Source: Gavia stellata (Eukaryota; Chordata; Aves; Gaviiformes; Gaviidae). Taken from it: a stretch of DNA of 64,000 nucleotides. Where the stretch lies: the NCBI RefSeq assembly GCF_030936135.1, contig NC_082598.1, positions 12,280,687 to 12,344,686 of the forward strand. The letters run 5' to 3'. Positions 1 through 13,540 of this stretch are shown here, one piece after another (within the stretch, counting starts at the first letter, position 1; every line of letters starts with the position of its first letter). Made by a program: the position numbers and the translations under genes. The notes below the pieces were generated by a model. The model saw only the letters and a list, made by a program, of their open reading frames with translations, did not search any database and was not told the origin of the DNA.

Positions 1-1605
1 CAGTGGGATACGTCTAGTAAAGTCCTCTAAACACTTACGCTTTTGCTGGTACACAGTATTTGTGCTCAGCCGTCTAACAGTGCCAAACAACTACCTCTCC
101 TTCAGGGAGAGGATTTTAAAAAAAATTAATATCTTCCTACCAGCCCTTTCTGTGACACCTTGTCTGGTAGGTAAGTTCTAAAATAAACCTATACTATAAA
201 ATTGCACTATATTGATAATTTTTTTTGTGTGTAAGAGGGAGCAAGACAGTGTTTTTGGTTGTGGTGTTTTGTTTTGTTTTGTTTTTTTAATTGAGTGAAG
301 AGTTGGAATTCCATGCTTCAGGATCATAGCAAAGGGTTGAGTCCTCAGCAAGATGTTTGGGAGCCACCATGTGTCACAGAGTAACTTATAGCAATAATGG
401 CTTAATTTCACTTACGCAGAAGAGCAAGGGTTAAGAAGGAGATGACAGGTATCCTTTAGACTGTCCCCACATGGGATTTCAGAGGTATTTGCTGTTGGTG
501 CAGAACTCTGCCATTTTTGCCGTGTGACTCCCTCAGCTCCCTCCTCTAAATATTCCCAGGTAGGCACACTGCTTGATTCCTCCCTGCGACTGGCCCCTCA
601 TGATACGCTCATTCTCCTCACTTGAAATTCAAACTTCTCATTCCCGTCCCAGTCTCTGGAAATACTGTTATTTCTTTTCACCTCATCCACACCAGGTCCT
701 CTTGGCTCCTCATCTAATCTGTCACTAGTGACTTCCACAAGTTGTTGAAAGGTTGTCTCATCAGACCTACTTTGATTAACCTCACCTTTGTCTTCTCATG
801 TGGCTGCTTGATATATCTCTCCCTCCCTCCATTCTCCCCCTCCTTCCTTCACGCCCCATATTTAAAGAGGTGACTTATCCCAGATGTCTGACTTCGATGC
901 AATGAATGTCACTCAAATAAATGACACGATTTGTTCAAGTTAAATCAGTCCCTTTTCAATCTATAGCTAACTTACCCAAGGTTTCTGTATAAGGATCTCA
1001 TTTTATAGTGTTTCATGTCAGGCTGAAAAGTTTTTTGAATAGCAAAATATTCCATGAAGTAATGAAAAAACTGCTCCTAAAGGCATATGTCAGATAGCTT
1101 AGGGACAAGTTGTGCCTTTCAGTGCAAATTCACACTGGTATCTCAGACAGTGCAAGTATTCCAAAGTTTTAGTTTGCCAAACTGATCAGTCAAGTCCGCC
1201 TATTGTATCCAGTCCCCAGGGTATAACCAACCCATTGAACTGTGACCATATTTGTCCCTACATATCATACTCAAGATATTTTCAAAAGTTTTGCTTGTTC
1301 ATATATAAACCAACCTGTCCTCCCTTTTTTTTCTCTTTTTAAGTATTCCACATCTTACAATATGTTTCACAAAAAAATTTTAGATGGAAGCATTTATCAC
1401 GTTGAAATGTTTTTATCAACAAATGGCAACTCATCTGTTATCAAGAGTTAGTAAGTAAATATGATTTAGCAACACTAAAATGTTTTTTTCCCCATTTTTG
1501 TAATGCGCTTTTCTTGAAATGCACTCAGTGCCAACAATCTGTTTTTCTATTGTAATTGATGCTTTCTTATACAGGCTTATTAATCATAATGATCTAATGT
1601 GACCT
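1..1605. other. Non-coding sequence at the left edge
   Basis: AT-rich sequence with a GTTTT-type simple run at about 265-290 and a pyrimidine-rich stretch at about 560-860. I recognise no exon or element. Confidence 0.6.
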
Positions 1606-2171
1606 GCAGGTCGAGGGAGGTGATTCTCCCCCTCTACTCCACTCTTGTGAGACCCCACCTGGAGTACTGCATTCAGCTCTGGGACCCCCAACATAAGAAG
1701 GACATGGACTTGTTGGAGCAAGTCCAGAAGGCCACAAAGATTATCAGAGGGCTGGAGCACCTCTCCTATGAAGACAGGCTGAGAGAGTTGGGGTTGTTCA
1801 GCCTGGAGAAGAGAAGGCTCCGGGGAGACCTTATAGCAGCCTTCCAGTACCTGAAGGGGGCCTACAAGAAAGCAGGAGAGGGACTTCTTACAAGGGCGTG
1901 TAGTGACAGGACAAAGGGTAGGGGCTTGAAGCTGAAAGAGGGTAGATTTAGATTAGAAATTAGGAAGAAATCCTTCACCGTGAGGGTGGTGAGGCACTGG
2001 AACAGGTTGCCCAGAGAAGTTGTGGGTGCCCCATCCTTGGAAGTGTTCAAGGACAGGTTGGATGGGGCTTTGAGCAACCTGGTCTAGTGGAAGGTGTCCC
2101 TGCCCATGGCAGGGGATTGGAACTAGATGATCTTTAAGGTCCTTTCCAACCCAAACCATTCTAGGATTCTA
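1606..2171 (+). mobile_element. CR1 LINE, 5'-truncated 3' end with open ORF2 remnant
   Basis: Non-LTR retrotransposon of the CR1 clade, the main LINE of birds. An open frame from 1599 to 2087 encodes the C-terminal end of ORF2, after the catalytic part of the reverse transcriptase. Typical CR1 strings are visible: [39 protein letters not shown] and a final FKDRLDGAL. After the stop comes the family 3' end (cctgcccatggcagggg, then a run ending in ggattcta). The element begins inside the coding region, so it was dead on arrival. The frame is uninterrupted, which suggests a moderate age. I see no clear target-site duplication. Confidence 0.93.
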
Positions 2172-3773
2172 CGCAAAACATCTGCTTGTGGACACAATTA
2201 CTTGGGATTTAGGTTGCTTTTTGATTTCTACTTCTGTCTTTGGAGTTCAGATAACTCCCACTCACCTGATAACATCAAAACCAAACCAGAACAAAACCTC
2301 ATCTGCTTCTTGTGAATTTCCCAATGCAAAGCTGACAGCAGATCTAGAAGGGAACTGATTCTAGGGCCAAATCCTATCCAGCTTTTAGTTGGTAGAACTC
2401 ATTTGAATTCAGAGGGCACCCGGAGAGTTCCTGCCACTGGAACTCTGAGTGAAGAATGCAGAATGAGACCCAAAATGTTCTGGACTTGTTTTTACTAATA
2501 CTGCATAATCTGGCCAGGACTCTGATACAAGGGTTCTGTGTTCTGTGATACAGGCAGGCTAAAATTTCCAGAGTATGTACAAGTTCCACAGTACAAATAC
2601 AGCTTTCAAGACACAACTGGAAAGATCAAACTGAGTTAGCTAGTGAAAAGGCAAAATGTATAGGGAATTTAGATGTCTTATTAAAAAGTATGTCTCTTCA
2701 ATCTGACAGTTCCCTCTTAGATATCTAAGTCTATGGTTTACAGCTTTACTCAGTTTGATGGAGATAGAGAAAATTGTATGAGCTGGAGAGCCATAACAGT
2801 TTTCTGAGGAGAGAAAATCCTTATGTATCAAACTGGAAGCACTGGCAGTGAAACGAAAACTTCAGCGCGGTGTCAGTGGTCAACAACAAAACAAAGGCTC
2901 TTTAGCTATTTTTACTGTTATGGTCTTGAGTTACAGAAGAGCAGAACGTTTAGTTCATTTGATGAATATTGTCAATGGAGTTTAAGGTGTAATTCACTTG
3001 ATGAAATGTGGGTGTCTACTTTCAGATTAGACAAATAATTCTCTGTATTTTACTGATACATTAACTATATTGATGTCAAGATTAGTCTGAACGCCTGAGT
3101 TACATGTAGACATGTACATTGCAACTACTTAGGACTCAATGCAGTTGCACACATATGGATCTACTGCTGTTTGAGCTGCTCCAGTCTGCAAAAGGTCCCT
3201 GACACTCCGGAAAGGCATAGCTCTCTCATATGCCCTGTTGTTCCTGGCAGCCCTGTGCAGATGTCTTGAATACATTAAGGAGTTTAAAATCACGATCTGC
3301 ACTGATACTTAGACAGTTGAATTCAGTCCCTGAGTTTAGGTGAGAGGAATCATATGCATTGTGTCTTGTTTCATTGGAGAGCTTGAAAAGGACTTAGCTC
3401 ACCTTTCACAGAAAAGGCCAGCAGTCTTTCTATGGGTTTTCATGTGAATCAGCTCAGCTATGTGTAATAAAGGTAACAGCTTGGGAGACTGAATAGCCCT
3501 CCAAACTGACACTGTCCAGACTGCATTATTTCCTTTTATTTAAAAGTGAAGCTAGTCCGAATCAAAACTTACTCTGATCTAATGGCTGTTTGGTATCTCA
3601 GTCCTGTAGATAGATATCTACCTCCCCAATAAAACCAATGAAGTTGATAATACTTATGTATCCAGGACTCAGATTTTATAATACAATAAATGAAGTTTGA
3701 TTCAACTTGCTAGCTCCAAAGTTCTGTAGTGGGACACTACTTGGTAATCCCAGTAGACCAAGCAAAGGCCAAA

Positions 3774-3844
3774 CAGGCATGGCAATTACCCTGAAAGCTG
3801 AGGGTTGAGGCATGGCAATTACCCTAATGGTTACAGTTGAGGCA
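3774..3844. repeat. Two-copy tandem duplication, about 32-33 bp unit
   Basis: The string aggcatggcaattaccct occurs twice in a row, followed by diverged halves ending in gttg, and then a third partial aggcat. The copies differ at several bases, so the duplication is not very recent. Confidence 0.8.
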
Positions 3845-3963
3845 TATTGTATAGTGGAAAGATGTTGGTATGATGAGTCCTGATGAAACTTGTCAGGAAT
3901 TTCTGTCAGGGACTGAGCATCCACATCACTTACTGGATTCAAGGAAGTTTGAGAGGGGCTAGA

Positions 3964-4003
3964 GCGTTCTTAAAACATGCTGAGCATTCTTAAAACATGC
4001 TGA
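3964..4003. repeat. Two-copy tandem duplication, 20 bp unit
   Basis: The unit with core ttcttaaaacatgctga is repeated head to tail, about 120 bp after the previous tandem duplication. Nothing suggests a function. Confidence 0.8.
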
Positions 4004-7000
4004 ACGACCCAACAAATCCACTGTCTTACTGAGAGCAGTGGAGGCCTTCCCACTGACTCCAGTATGAACAGGACTGGGACTCACAAGCATACTTCTGCTG
4101 CCAGAACTCTCAGAGCAGAAGCTCTTTACAACCAAGAAAGTGCGTTATATGAGATGAAATGCAATATGTTTCATTTTCCTGTTAAAACTTCCTTACGCAT
4201 ATAAAGTTGTGCTTCTTGGCATGCATACAATTGTACTGTCCTGACCAAGCTGGGTACCTGGCTGCCTGTTTCCTGATAAAGCCCCTTACAGTTCACACTG
4301 TTGGTATCTTTATGCCAAATTCCTTTGACAAGTTTGTTTCACTGGGCATGTTCATGTACACACAGAGAACAATGAACAGCAGGCGCCATCACATTAATTC
4401 ATTATTCCTAAATTCATGAAAAGACTCAAAAAGAAGAATATGCTTTTAAAAGGAGACCAATATTTCTTTTTGCTGTTGTAACTGTATTTCAAATTCAGCT
4501 TTTCTTTGACAGAAGAGAGTAGTAGAACATGTAAGATTTATGTATTCTCTCTAGCAAACTTGTGTTTCATCTTTTAGCTGTATTTTTACATTTGAAAATA
4601 ACATCTGCTCCTTCCCTCTTACTCAGTAAGACTTTTTAGAAGACCTTAAATGCAACACTTTTCTAAAAGCCTGGTATAATGAAACAGCTGAAAGAGAAGC
4701 TTAAAGGAACGCAACTGAAAAAGAAATGTATTCCCCACCATGACCATAATTCATAGCTATATTTTGTGAGAACTCTAACAAGCTAATCCATCTGGTTTTG
4801 GTTTTCAGTCACAGATGAACTAATAGTCTCTCATTTGAGTTACTGCATGGAACCACTGTGAGCTTAAAGAAGCATTAGTCATTTTATTTGCATTCAAAGA
4901 GTTGTGTTTTTTTGAATGTAAGGAATATCTCTTCCCTTAAGAAAGGAACGTATTCTGCATAGCAAGGATTACCAGAGAGGCAGGAAAATCTGTGTTAGCT
5001 AAAAAATTGATTACATAGACTCATTTGGGTTGGGCAAGCATCCTCCTGTGTCATCAATTCCATTCCACTGCACCAGTACCAAACTGATGATACCAATCGT
5101 ATTGTGGGATGGAAGAAAGTGTAATTTCAGATAGAAAGAACCTAAAATTATTTCAATGTGTGTGTATGAAATTAAGGACCTTGAACTGTTCTGATATCTC
5201 TCCTGTAGAAAACGCTAGCAAGATTTGAATTCTTTTTGCCAACTTTCTCATCAATATTCTAGTTAGTGTTCAAGTGATATATTTTAATTCTAAATATTTG
5301 TTGTCTGTCTTCTCACTTTTTCTTTCAAGAATGCTACTAAAAGCCATTCAGCAAGTAGTTGTGAGTAGATTACTTGAGATGTAGCAACCATACTTTAGCC
5401 ACAGAGCAAAGAAGGTAATGTAGGACCTTCAGTTTGCTTCATTAAGGCCTACAGCAGCTAATGTACCTCGTTTATGAAAATAGTTTTAGCTGTGGAAATA
5501 TGCACGCGTTCAAGCAAAGCCATATTGTAAGGAAGGAACTTTATTCACAACAGGCTTCCTCCTCCAAGGACTGTTTCAACTCTCACTCAAGTCTGTCCTA
5601 GTTTTTCCATTGCTTCCATTTGGCATTGGATCAGGCTTCTTCACTGATGAGTTTGAAATTGTGATAGATAGAAGAATATTTATTCTATGCAATAATAATT
5701 CCAAAAATTACCATGTTACGGTGGAGCATAATGAAGAATTTTGCTGTAGTAGGAATTCTGGTCTTTCATTTTGGTTTTGACCTAGAAATTATATGACATG
5801 CTATAGACAGATAAATTGTTACTATTTTTTTATTGTATACATAGTTTTAAATAAGCTCAGGCAGCTGTTTTTCAGTATGCTCTCTATTTTTTCATATTAG
5901 GCTCATTATCCTTTAGTCCAGTGCTATCATTATAGATTTCGTAGGAAGTCAGAGATTATCTTAAAAAAAATTTAAATGACACTGTCCTAAACTTACCACG
6001 AATGTGTTCTTCATTTAAAAAAATGTCTTCTCAGAGGCTGATAAAGCAGCACTTAGCTAGGCTTGGGAGTGTGTTACCTTTTATTCAATACATATCTAAG
6101 TCAAAATGTATCTTGTGTTCTTGTAGATAAAAAACCAATCAGATATGTATACATGGCAATACATCCTTTTGTTTCCCAGACCCTTACACTGTAAGACATT
6201 TCATTTCCCAAGGAACCATAGGAGGTAACAGCTTTGTTCACAGTAAGGATTTTTAGGACATCCTTGTGTAAGGTCTCAGGGAAAGAGACTGCATGTGTCT
6301 GCCTTCTCAAAGAGCTCATGAAAAAGCTGCCTTATCTATAAATTATGTCAAAGATGACCAGACAGTTGACTGGAAGGACAGGGCAAAGCTCTGAATTTCT
6401 GTAGCCATAAATTCTGTGAAATAGTGATTTCTCCAGTCCATGCTATGGTACTTATGATGGTCATTTGGGGTTTTTTGAAGTTTTTGGTTTTGTTTTGAGG
6501 GGTTTTTTTAATGGTATGTTCATTACTTATTCTGCATTCACTGGTGGTTCTGTCACTTGCTTAGAAGCTTCAGTATGGTGGCGACTTTTTCTGTGGCCCA
6601 CATCTATCATTAGCTGTTGTTTCTAATTCTTAGTAGTTGTGTCACCTTTGCTATTACATTGTAGCTATTTAGGGAAGGGGGTTATGGTCTCCATTCTACA
6701 GAAATAATTTTGTGGGCATACCTGGAGTACATAGACATCTGTGTCAAGGAATTTCTTTTCAGAGCTCCTAGGGGCAATTTTTGGTTCTCTTTGCAGGCTT
6801 CAGTATCTCTGTTCTGTGTGCTGTCTACTCTGCTACAGTCTGGGTAATACTGGTAGGGATCCCAGAAGCTGTTTATATGAGGGGTTAGAAACTCATTTAC
6901 ATAAGCTGTTATTCTCACAGCCAGTTTCATAGTTCTCTCCTGCAGAAAATGGGTTTTGTTTTGCTTTCCTTTAGGCCTCATGACATAGGTCAAGATTTTC

Positions 7001-10000
7001 CATCGACAAATATAATCAGCACTGGTATCATTTCATAACTCAAAATGGCTCATAGGTCCACAGGTATTTTCCATTGGAGAGAGATCAAATTGTCCCCAGA
7101 AATCCATTTTTATGAAACCTACAGACAAAATATTCTTGAAGCCATCTACTTTTATATACATGGTAATAGACATTTTGCCTGAGGATGCATTTGGAATTGT
7201 TGGATTTTTGGGTTACAACTCAATGAAAAAGAGCAAATATTCAGTGAAAATAGAAGAGGGAAGAAAGGAATTTCTTGACTCCTCTGTCCTCACTAAGTCA
7301 CCAGTTCGATAGAAAGGCAAAAAATTGTGCACATTTCTAAAATTGAAAATTATACTAAATACTGTATTTTCCCAATATTATATACACATTCCTTTTTCAC
7401 CAAAAGGAATGTAATTTTTAATTCAAAAATTATTTCCAAGTCATTTCAGATCAAACATACTGCTTACAGTAATAGACCATCTATTCTTACTAACAGAACC
7501 AGGACCACATTCTCCCTTGTGCCACATAAGGGCAAACATAATGGTTGCAGACCATAGCCTCAGTGTTGTCTTTCCAGTCCACTAGTCTCAGGCACAAATA
7601 CAGATATCCATTAAAATTTAAAGAGCTCAGTAAGAGTAATTAGAAGATAGTAATTAGGATCAAAGGCTTCTGACAGGCATATTCTAGAAATAACAGCAAA
7701 CAGAAATAAAAACTGAATGCAGTAATTAAAAAAATTCTATTGCTAATTTATGTCTAGCACCTGTGGAAGACAGCAGTCAGCCACCCAGCCTGTAAATTTA
7801 ATAATTTTTTGTTCACATAAGCAAGTCTCAGTTCTTGCAGACTTGCTTCTGAGCTTTGCCATTACCTCACTGAGGATTTGTGCTCACGGGTGTGTTTGTG
7901 TTTGTGTAGCAGTGGAAATTTTTTTTCAACAAGTATGAAAATAAAGCCTGCGTGTTTTTCAATTTTGAAAATATTTTCCTTGGCAATGAAAGTGATAAAC
8001 TCAGTGGCTAAAAATGGTGTACTTTCTAGGGTATATTTCTTAGTTTAGACCTGAAATAGGACACCAAACTCAATGACAACAAATCTCTCAGCTGGCAAAA
8101 TTAGTACAGTAGCGTGAACTCTGCCAATTAAACACAAGAACACTCTCATTAGTCTAGATTTTGGAGGTACATAGCTATATAGATAATTTATTGCACATAT
8201 TATTGATTTGATATTATGGAATGGTTGATTATATCTTTGTAAACTTCACAGTGTTACTGGAGTGATACTGAAGTCACTGAAAAAGCAGTTGTCTTTTATT
8301 CTTTAGGGTGTTTGCCTGAGTTTTCATCAACTTCAAACCACAGTGCCCAAAGCTGAAAGGCCAATGTAGGTCAATCAACAAAACTAATTGGATGTGTAAT
8401 GGAAGTTTACAACACTAGGATCATTGTACTTTTCATACAACTGTGACCCAGCAAAGGTAGGCATATGGTAATTGCCCCACTGTTTTACTGGTGTGACTTC
8501 CTCTTCCAAAAGAAAACTTTTCTTCCAGTAAGAACCTGCTTTTGGAACTGCAGAGCCCACATAGGATTATCTGGGACCTTAGGAAAAGTACTAAGATATT
8601 CAGTGATGGTGCCCATCAGTTTATGGTAAACCACAAAGCCAGAGAGACTCCATGTGATTTCACAGTCTTATTGGCCTATTAGGAACATAATGATAGAACT
8701 TCCTCCATTTTCTATTACCTCTTCCCCAAAATTAACAGTGCCTGATGGTTAGGGAGACCAGTTATTCTTTTTAAAAGACTGATTTATTAAACAAGTTTGA
8801 AACTGCTTTCTGGATTCAGGTGTCAACCAAAATAAGCAAAGGAATGTCTTGTTAGCAGACCCTGGTGGGACTTAGATAAGAGGTTTGAGATATTCATGAT
8901 GTGGGAACTAGGGTTATACCACAGGAAGAACATCTAGTCAAGAGAATCCAGTGCCCAAAATTATAAGTGGCTACAGACTTGAGACTGCTTTAAGCAGCTG
9001 ATAAGCATGAGTTTGGAGGACTGGAGCTTTGGTGTCAGGTGCCTAATATCTGACCTATTCATTCATCTGTCTAGCCCACACAATAGTACTTTGAAGTATT
9101 TTCATTGAGAATGATGGATGGAAAAGAGATGTAAGCCAGCAGAATCACATAACAAGAAAAATTACTGGAAAAGATTGTGTCATGCTTGACCCACTGTTGA
9201 ATTTGATTCTTCCTGATAAATACTGTAAAATTTTGGAAGTAGCTGCATTTTTCAGTTAAAATTAGGGAGTCTTACGTTCAGCTGAAATAAAACTGTGTGT
9301 ATAAAACAATTCTGCTTATAAAAAATCTTTTAGTAGTGGAAATGGATTGCTGAACAGACCAGTAACATGCAATGGATGTTACATTTCTATTCTAAATTAT
9401 AGGTTTAAAGTCCAAGATGTTAGTGACAGCTGTTCACTAGCCTACACTCCTCTCTCAATCTCATTTCCTAGTGAATAGGCACCCATATCAGAATTGTCAG
9501 TCTTGGTAAGTAATTCTTTCTGCATCAGCCTGAAGACTAAACTATCCTCCCATAAACTGAGAAAGCCTTTTAGCATCAGCATTGCCACTGTATTTCATCC
9601 TGTGCCTGTGCAGATAAAGAAATTATGTCTGTCTCTTTTGCTGTCATATCTGCTTTCATTCACAAGCACTAAGCTTGTCTGAGCACAAGAATAATACAAT
9701 GAAAAAGCTAAATCTTCCAAAAAGATTTTTTTATTGTTTAGCTTGGGTAGACCAAAGTCCATTCAGTCACTGTAGGATATGGGATTCCTTACTAAGCAGC
9801 TATCCAGTGTTTTGGTATAACCACCATTCAAAATCTCTTCTGAACTCTTCAGCCTGATTAAATCCCATGTACGCTTACAGCTTTGGCAGTGGTCACATAC
9901 ACATCAGCACTGACAGTGCCAAAGAAATGGCTATACCCTTACAAAATTGAAAGAAAACAGGTTTCCCCTATCTCTCACTCTAGTGATGTAAGCATGGTTT

Positions 10001-10179
10001 GTCCCTACAGAACACAACCAAATGAAATAATGCCTTTTTAGTTAGCGGTTGGACAGCTAGACATGAAAGAGTTTGAACACCATCTCCTTTGGCTTATATC
10101 CACTAGGCTGTGGGCATTTACAGATGGAGGTCTTTTGATCCCTCCATAGCTTAAGCTGTTCTATTTTGTCAAAATAAAT

Positions 10180-10960
10180 CCTGAAAACATGCAAATGCAG
10201 GGGATCAGAAGGATCTCTAGGGATCCAGTGCAACCCTGGTGACCTGAGGCAGAAATAACTACAACCAGGATACCAAATAAAAAAAATATATTTATCTAAC
10301 TTCTTTTTAAAAAGCTGCAATGAAGGAGACTCTCCTTACGTAACAGATCCCGGTACTTCATTACTCTACTATTATGAAAATACACAATGTAAATCTTGCT
10401 TTCCTTTCCCCTGCAGATGAGAAGAGCTATCTTCTTCATAAGAGGCTTTTACATTGTGAAGACTGTTGTATCTGCCCTCAGTCTGTTCTAGACTAAACAA
10501 ACATTGTTCCTTCAACCCTTCCTCAAAGTTCATATTTTCTAAACTTATCAGTCTTACTGTTCCTCTTTGTACTCTAATTTGTCAACATATTTCTTGTGTT
10601 GTGTTGTGCCTAAACTGGATACAGTTCTTCATCCAAGGTCTCACTGGACAGAGAATAATTTTCTCTGTATGTTGTCCATGACACTTCTACTGATTTGAAG
10701 CTTGCCATTTTTGCACTACACCCAAAATGTTTATTCATGTCTGACTTGTCACCTATTACAGTCCTTCGTCCTCTTCTGTCACCCAGTCAGCTATTCCCCA
10801 TTCCACATTTATTTTCCATAACACAGGTCTTTAACACAAGTTTCCTTTCTCAAAGAGATTTGAATTCTGATCCTACCTTCAGTAGTGCATTTAGCCCCTT
10901 TCAATTTGCCATCATCAGCAAATTATAGACATCCAGATTTCTTCAAAACGTGTAAACAGG
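10180..10960 (-). mobile_element. Old CR1/L3-like LINE relic
   Basis: A strongly diverged, AT-shifted copy in minus orientation. Segments still line up with the CR1/L3 consensus as I remember it: tctagactaaacaaac, then tttctaaactt, then aatttgtcaacatatttct, then aactggatacagttctt, then aaggtctcactgga. No coding frame survives. The boundaries are approximate; the 3' end probably lies near gatccagtgcaaccc at about 10218. The age is inferred from divergence and indels. Confidence 0.6.
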
Positions 10961-13492
10961 CCCAAAAATATCTCTGTGAAGGTTGCTGTTTGAAATCCTT
11001 TCCATTTTGATAGTATGAAGTCCCAACAACTTATTTTCAAATATTTAGTAAATCACATGTTTACATCATGTATTCTTGTACAAGAGGATGTATGATGTGA
11101 CACTATTTTGTATAGTTTGGCATTTATTACTTCACCTTCATCCACTGTCCCTTATCTTGCAAACTCTGACATATGAGCTCTAAGACAGTTTACCATCATC
11201 TTGATGTTATTTCCTACTGCCAGTCTCACGCCAGTGGCATATATTATGCCTTGGTTTTATTAAATCCCACTTCTGACGTCCTTGGCGTTCCAGAAGAAAG
11301 GTGGCTGCCTAAATGACCGCTACATGTTTCACAAAGTATAAGGACAATGGTAATCTAGGAATTGCAATGTTGTTGTCAAATCCAAACCACAGAGACTTTG
11401 CACTTTTTTAGTAGACTCTTTATAATAATAAAAAAGTCCATCCAAGAGTAGGCTCTTGGGACTGAACCAAATTTGTATGTTCTTTGGAAAAGTGTGTGTG
11501 AAATAAATCTGTAACAAGATCTTTTATTTTAATAAGTTCAATTATAAGTACATAAAACTATTTCTAAGTGATGATATAAGCCTCTATAATAATGAAACGG
11601 TTTGTTTGCATGGTGAGTTCTTCCACAGACTTTTACTAGTTTGGTTTTATCCATGAAAGTTAAAGAAAGAATGAACAAGATTTTAACATACAGTAGAGTA
11701 TGAAAAGTGATATTTGACTCCACCCAGCAAAGAAGAGCCACCTCCCCTTAATGGATTGAGCATTTGAAAGGAAGAAAAATAGCTTCAGGTTATTTTCAGA
11801 TGTTTTCTGAAGTTGGATGAACTTAATCCGTTCTGTTTCCCACCATTTATTCAGATGTATTGCCTCAGGATATGGATGATTTTAAACATTGATATTCCAC
11901 CACACCCCATACTATGGGATACAGCAACTAGGCATGATAGTAAAAATTCAGACATTGGCCAAGATTGCGTGCCTATCTGAGACATACATACTTGGCTGAC
12001 TGAACCTGTAGGCCCGGGGTACTCAAGCGTTGTAACTGTGGTACTTTATTCCATGAGGTGTAACAATTATCTTTGTTTTCACATATCTTCTATAGTGTCC
12101 CAATCCTCCTTCTACTGTATGAAAATAAGTTTTGCACTAGCTTTAAGCAAAATAAAAATAGGGCTAAAATCTTAACTTGAATTGTATGTTTGCAAAAATA
12201 CAAACATGAAGAATATCTGAGCTGGAATAAAAGGAATAAAAGTACCTAAGATCTTGAAAATAGACATATTATCCCAAATCTTGGTTCTGCAATCTTCCAT
12301 CTTTTTGTATTATTTTTGTACATTTTTGTACTTTTTATTATACATTTTGTACTTTTTTTGATACATGTAGTCATGTAGTTTTTACCAAGAACTTCATATG
12401 GGAATGTAGCTAATAAATGCTTGAATCTTATTGGCATACACATTCTTCAGTTACGAACTTGAGCCTCTTCACTTAAACTGTGTTACTGGTAGTACAGGAG
12501 TGGGTTTAAAGGCTTTATTCTTTAGTTGCTATGTCATAACTAATCAATGAGAAAAGAATTATACTACTTTTGAAGATGCAATGAATGTATTAAAGATTCA
12601 TTGCTCTCCTGTACTTGTCCAATGCACAGTTTTAATTTTTTTCTGTAGTCTGTTTGCATAATATATTCTAGAGATTATGCTTGATTTTTTGTGGAGTAGA
12701 AATAGAGTCATTAAAAGCAGTATAGTAACACTGTATTCGATAAAAATGAAAAAAAAAGAGCATCTCCAAGTGTCATGAGACTGTTTTCATTATGTTTGAA
12801 TTCTCCAAACTACTTTGACCACAATGGAAAAACATTGCTGAATATCCCACACGCATTTTTACTTTAATAAAACACCAGATGCATATTCTGTTAGATGCTC
12901 ACAAGACTATTTTAAACTAGCTGAGTGACATCATTGAAAATATATGTGCTTGCTTAATCTGAACCTTTATATTAAGCTGCTTCAGCTTTAAGTTAAAATT
13001 TCTGAAATTACAAAAGAATATGTGAAAATATGCCTTGATACCACTTTTGAGAAATAAAAATCATTAACAATTTCCCTTATATTTTCCCTTAATTCAGGGG
13101 AACTGAGGGCTCAGTTTTACAATTTCCTGTCTTCCTAATATTCAAAACTAAATGCAGGATAAAATGATCCTCTCATTGATAGTCTCTCTTATAGTCTAAC
13201 TGATAGACTAACTGTGCAAGGTTTCTGCATAAGATGACAAAAGAAGTAAGGAAGAAACCAAGCAGAAATTGTCAAAGTCACACTCCAGTAAAATCAGCCA
13301 AGTATTCACTTCATGAAAATGTGAACAAAGCAGACAGTGTCTTGGCTTATGAATTGTGGAATGGGAGAAGACTCTAATTACAGAAATATGAATCAACCAA
13401 TGAAGGATTATAGATTTTTTTCAGAAGATAAAAAGTTCCGTAAGATCTTGAACTATAAGGGAAGTGAGAGACTGGTTTTAGAGCATGCACTT

Positions 13493-13540
13493 ATGACCTT
13501 CTTTCAGAACCAGACCTCTTCTTTCAGAATCGGACCTCTC
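13493..13540. repeat. Short tandem duplication, about 20 bp unit
   Basis: The unit acctcttctttcagaaccag and a slightly changed copy (ending aatcgg) follow each other, with a partial third copy. It lies in non-coding sequence in the 3' flank. Confidence 0.75.

Larger units (their letters stand above)
2172..10179. other. Non-coding 3' flank, no gene seen
   Basis: About 8 kb with only short chance open frames (longest about 103 codons at 6682-6993). I see no splice-flanked conserved peptide on either strand. The only structures noted are the tandem duplications near 3.8-4.0 kb. Confidence 0.6.

Noticed and set aside
1862..2159. Two open frames antisense to the CR1 element
   Set aside because: They are shadows of the CR1 ORF2 frame on the opposite strand.
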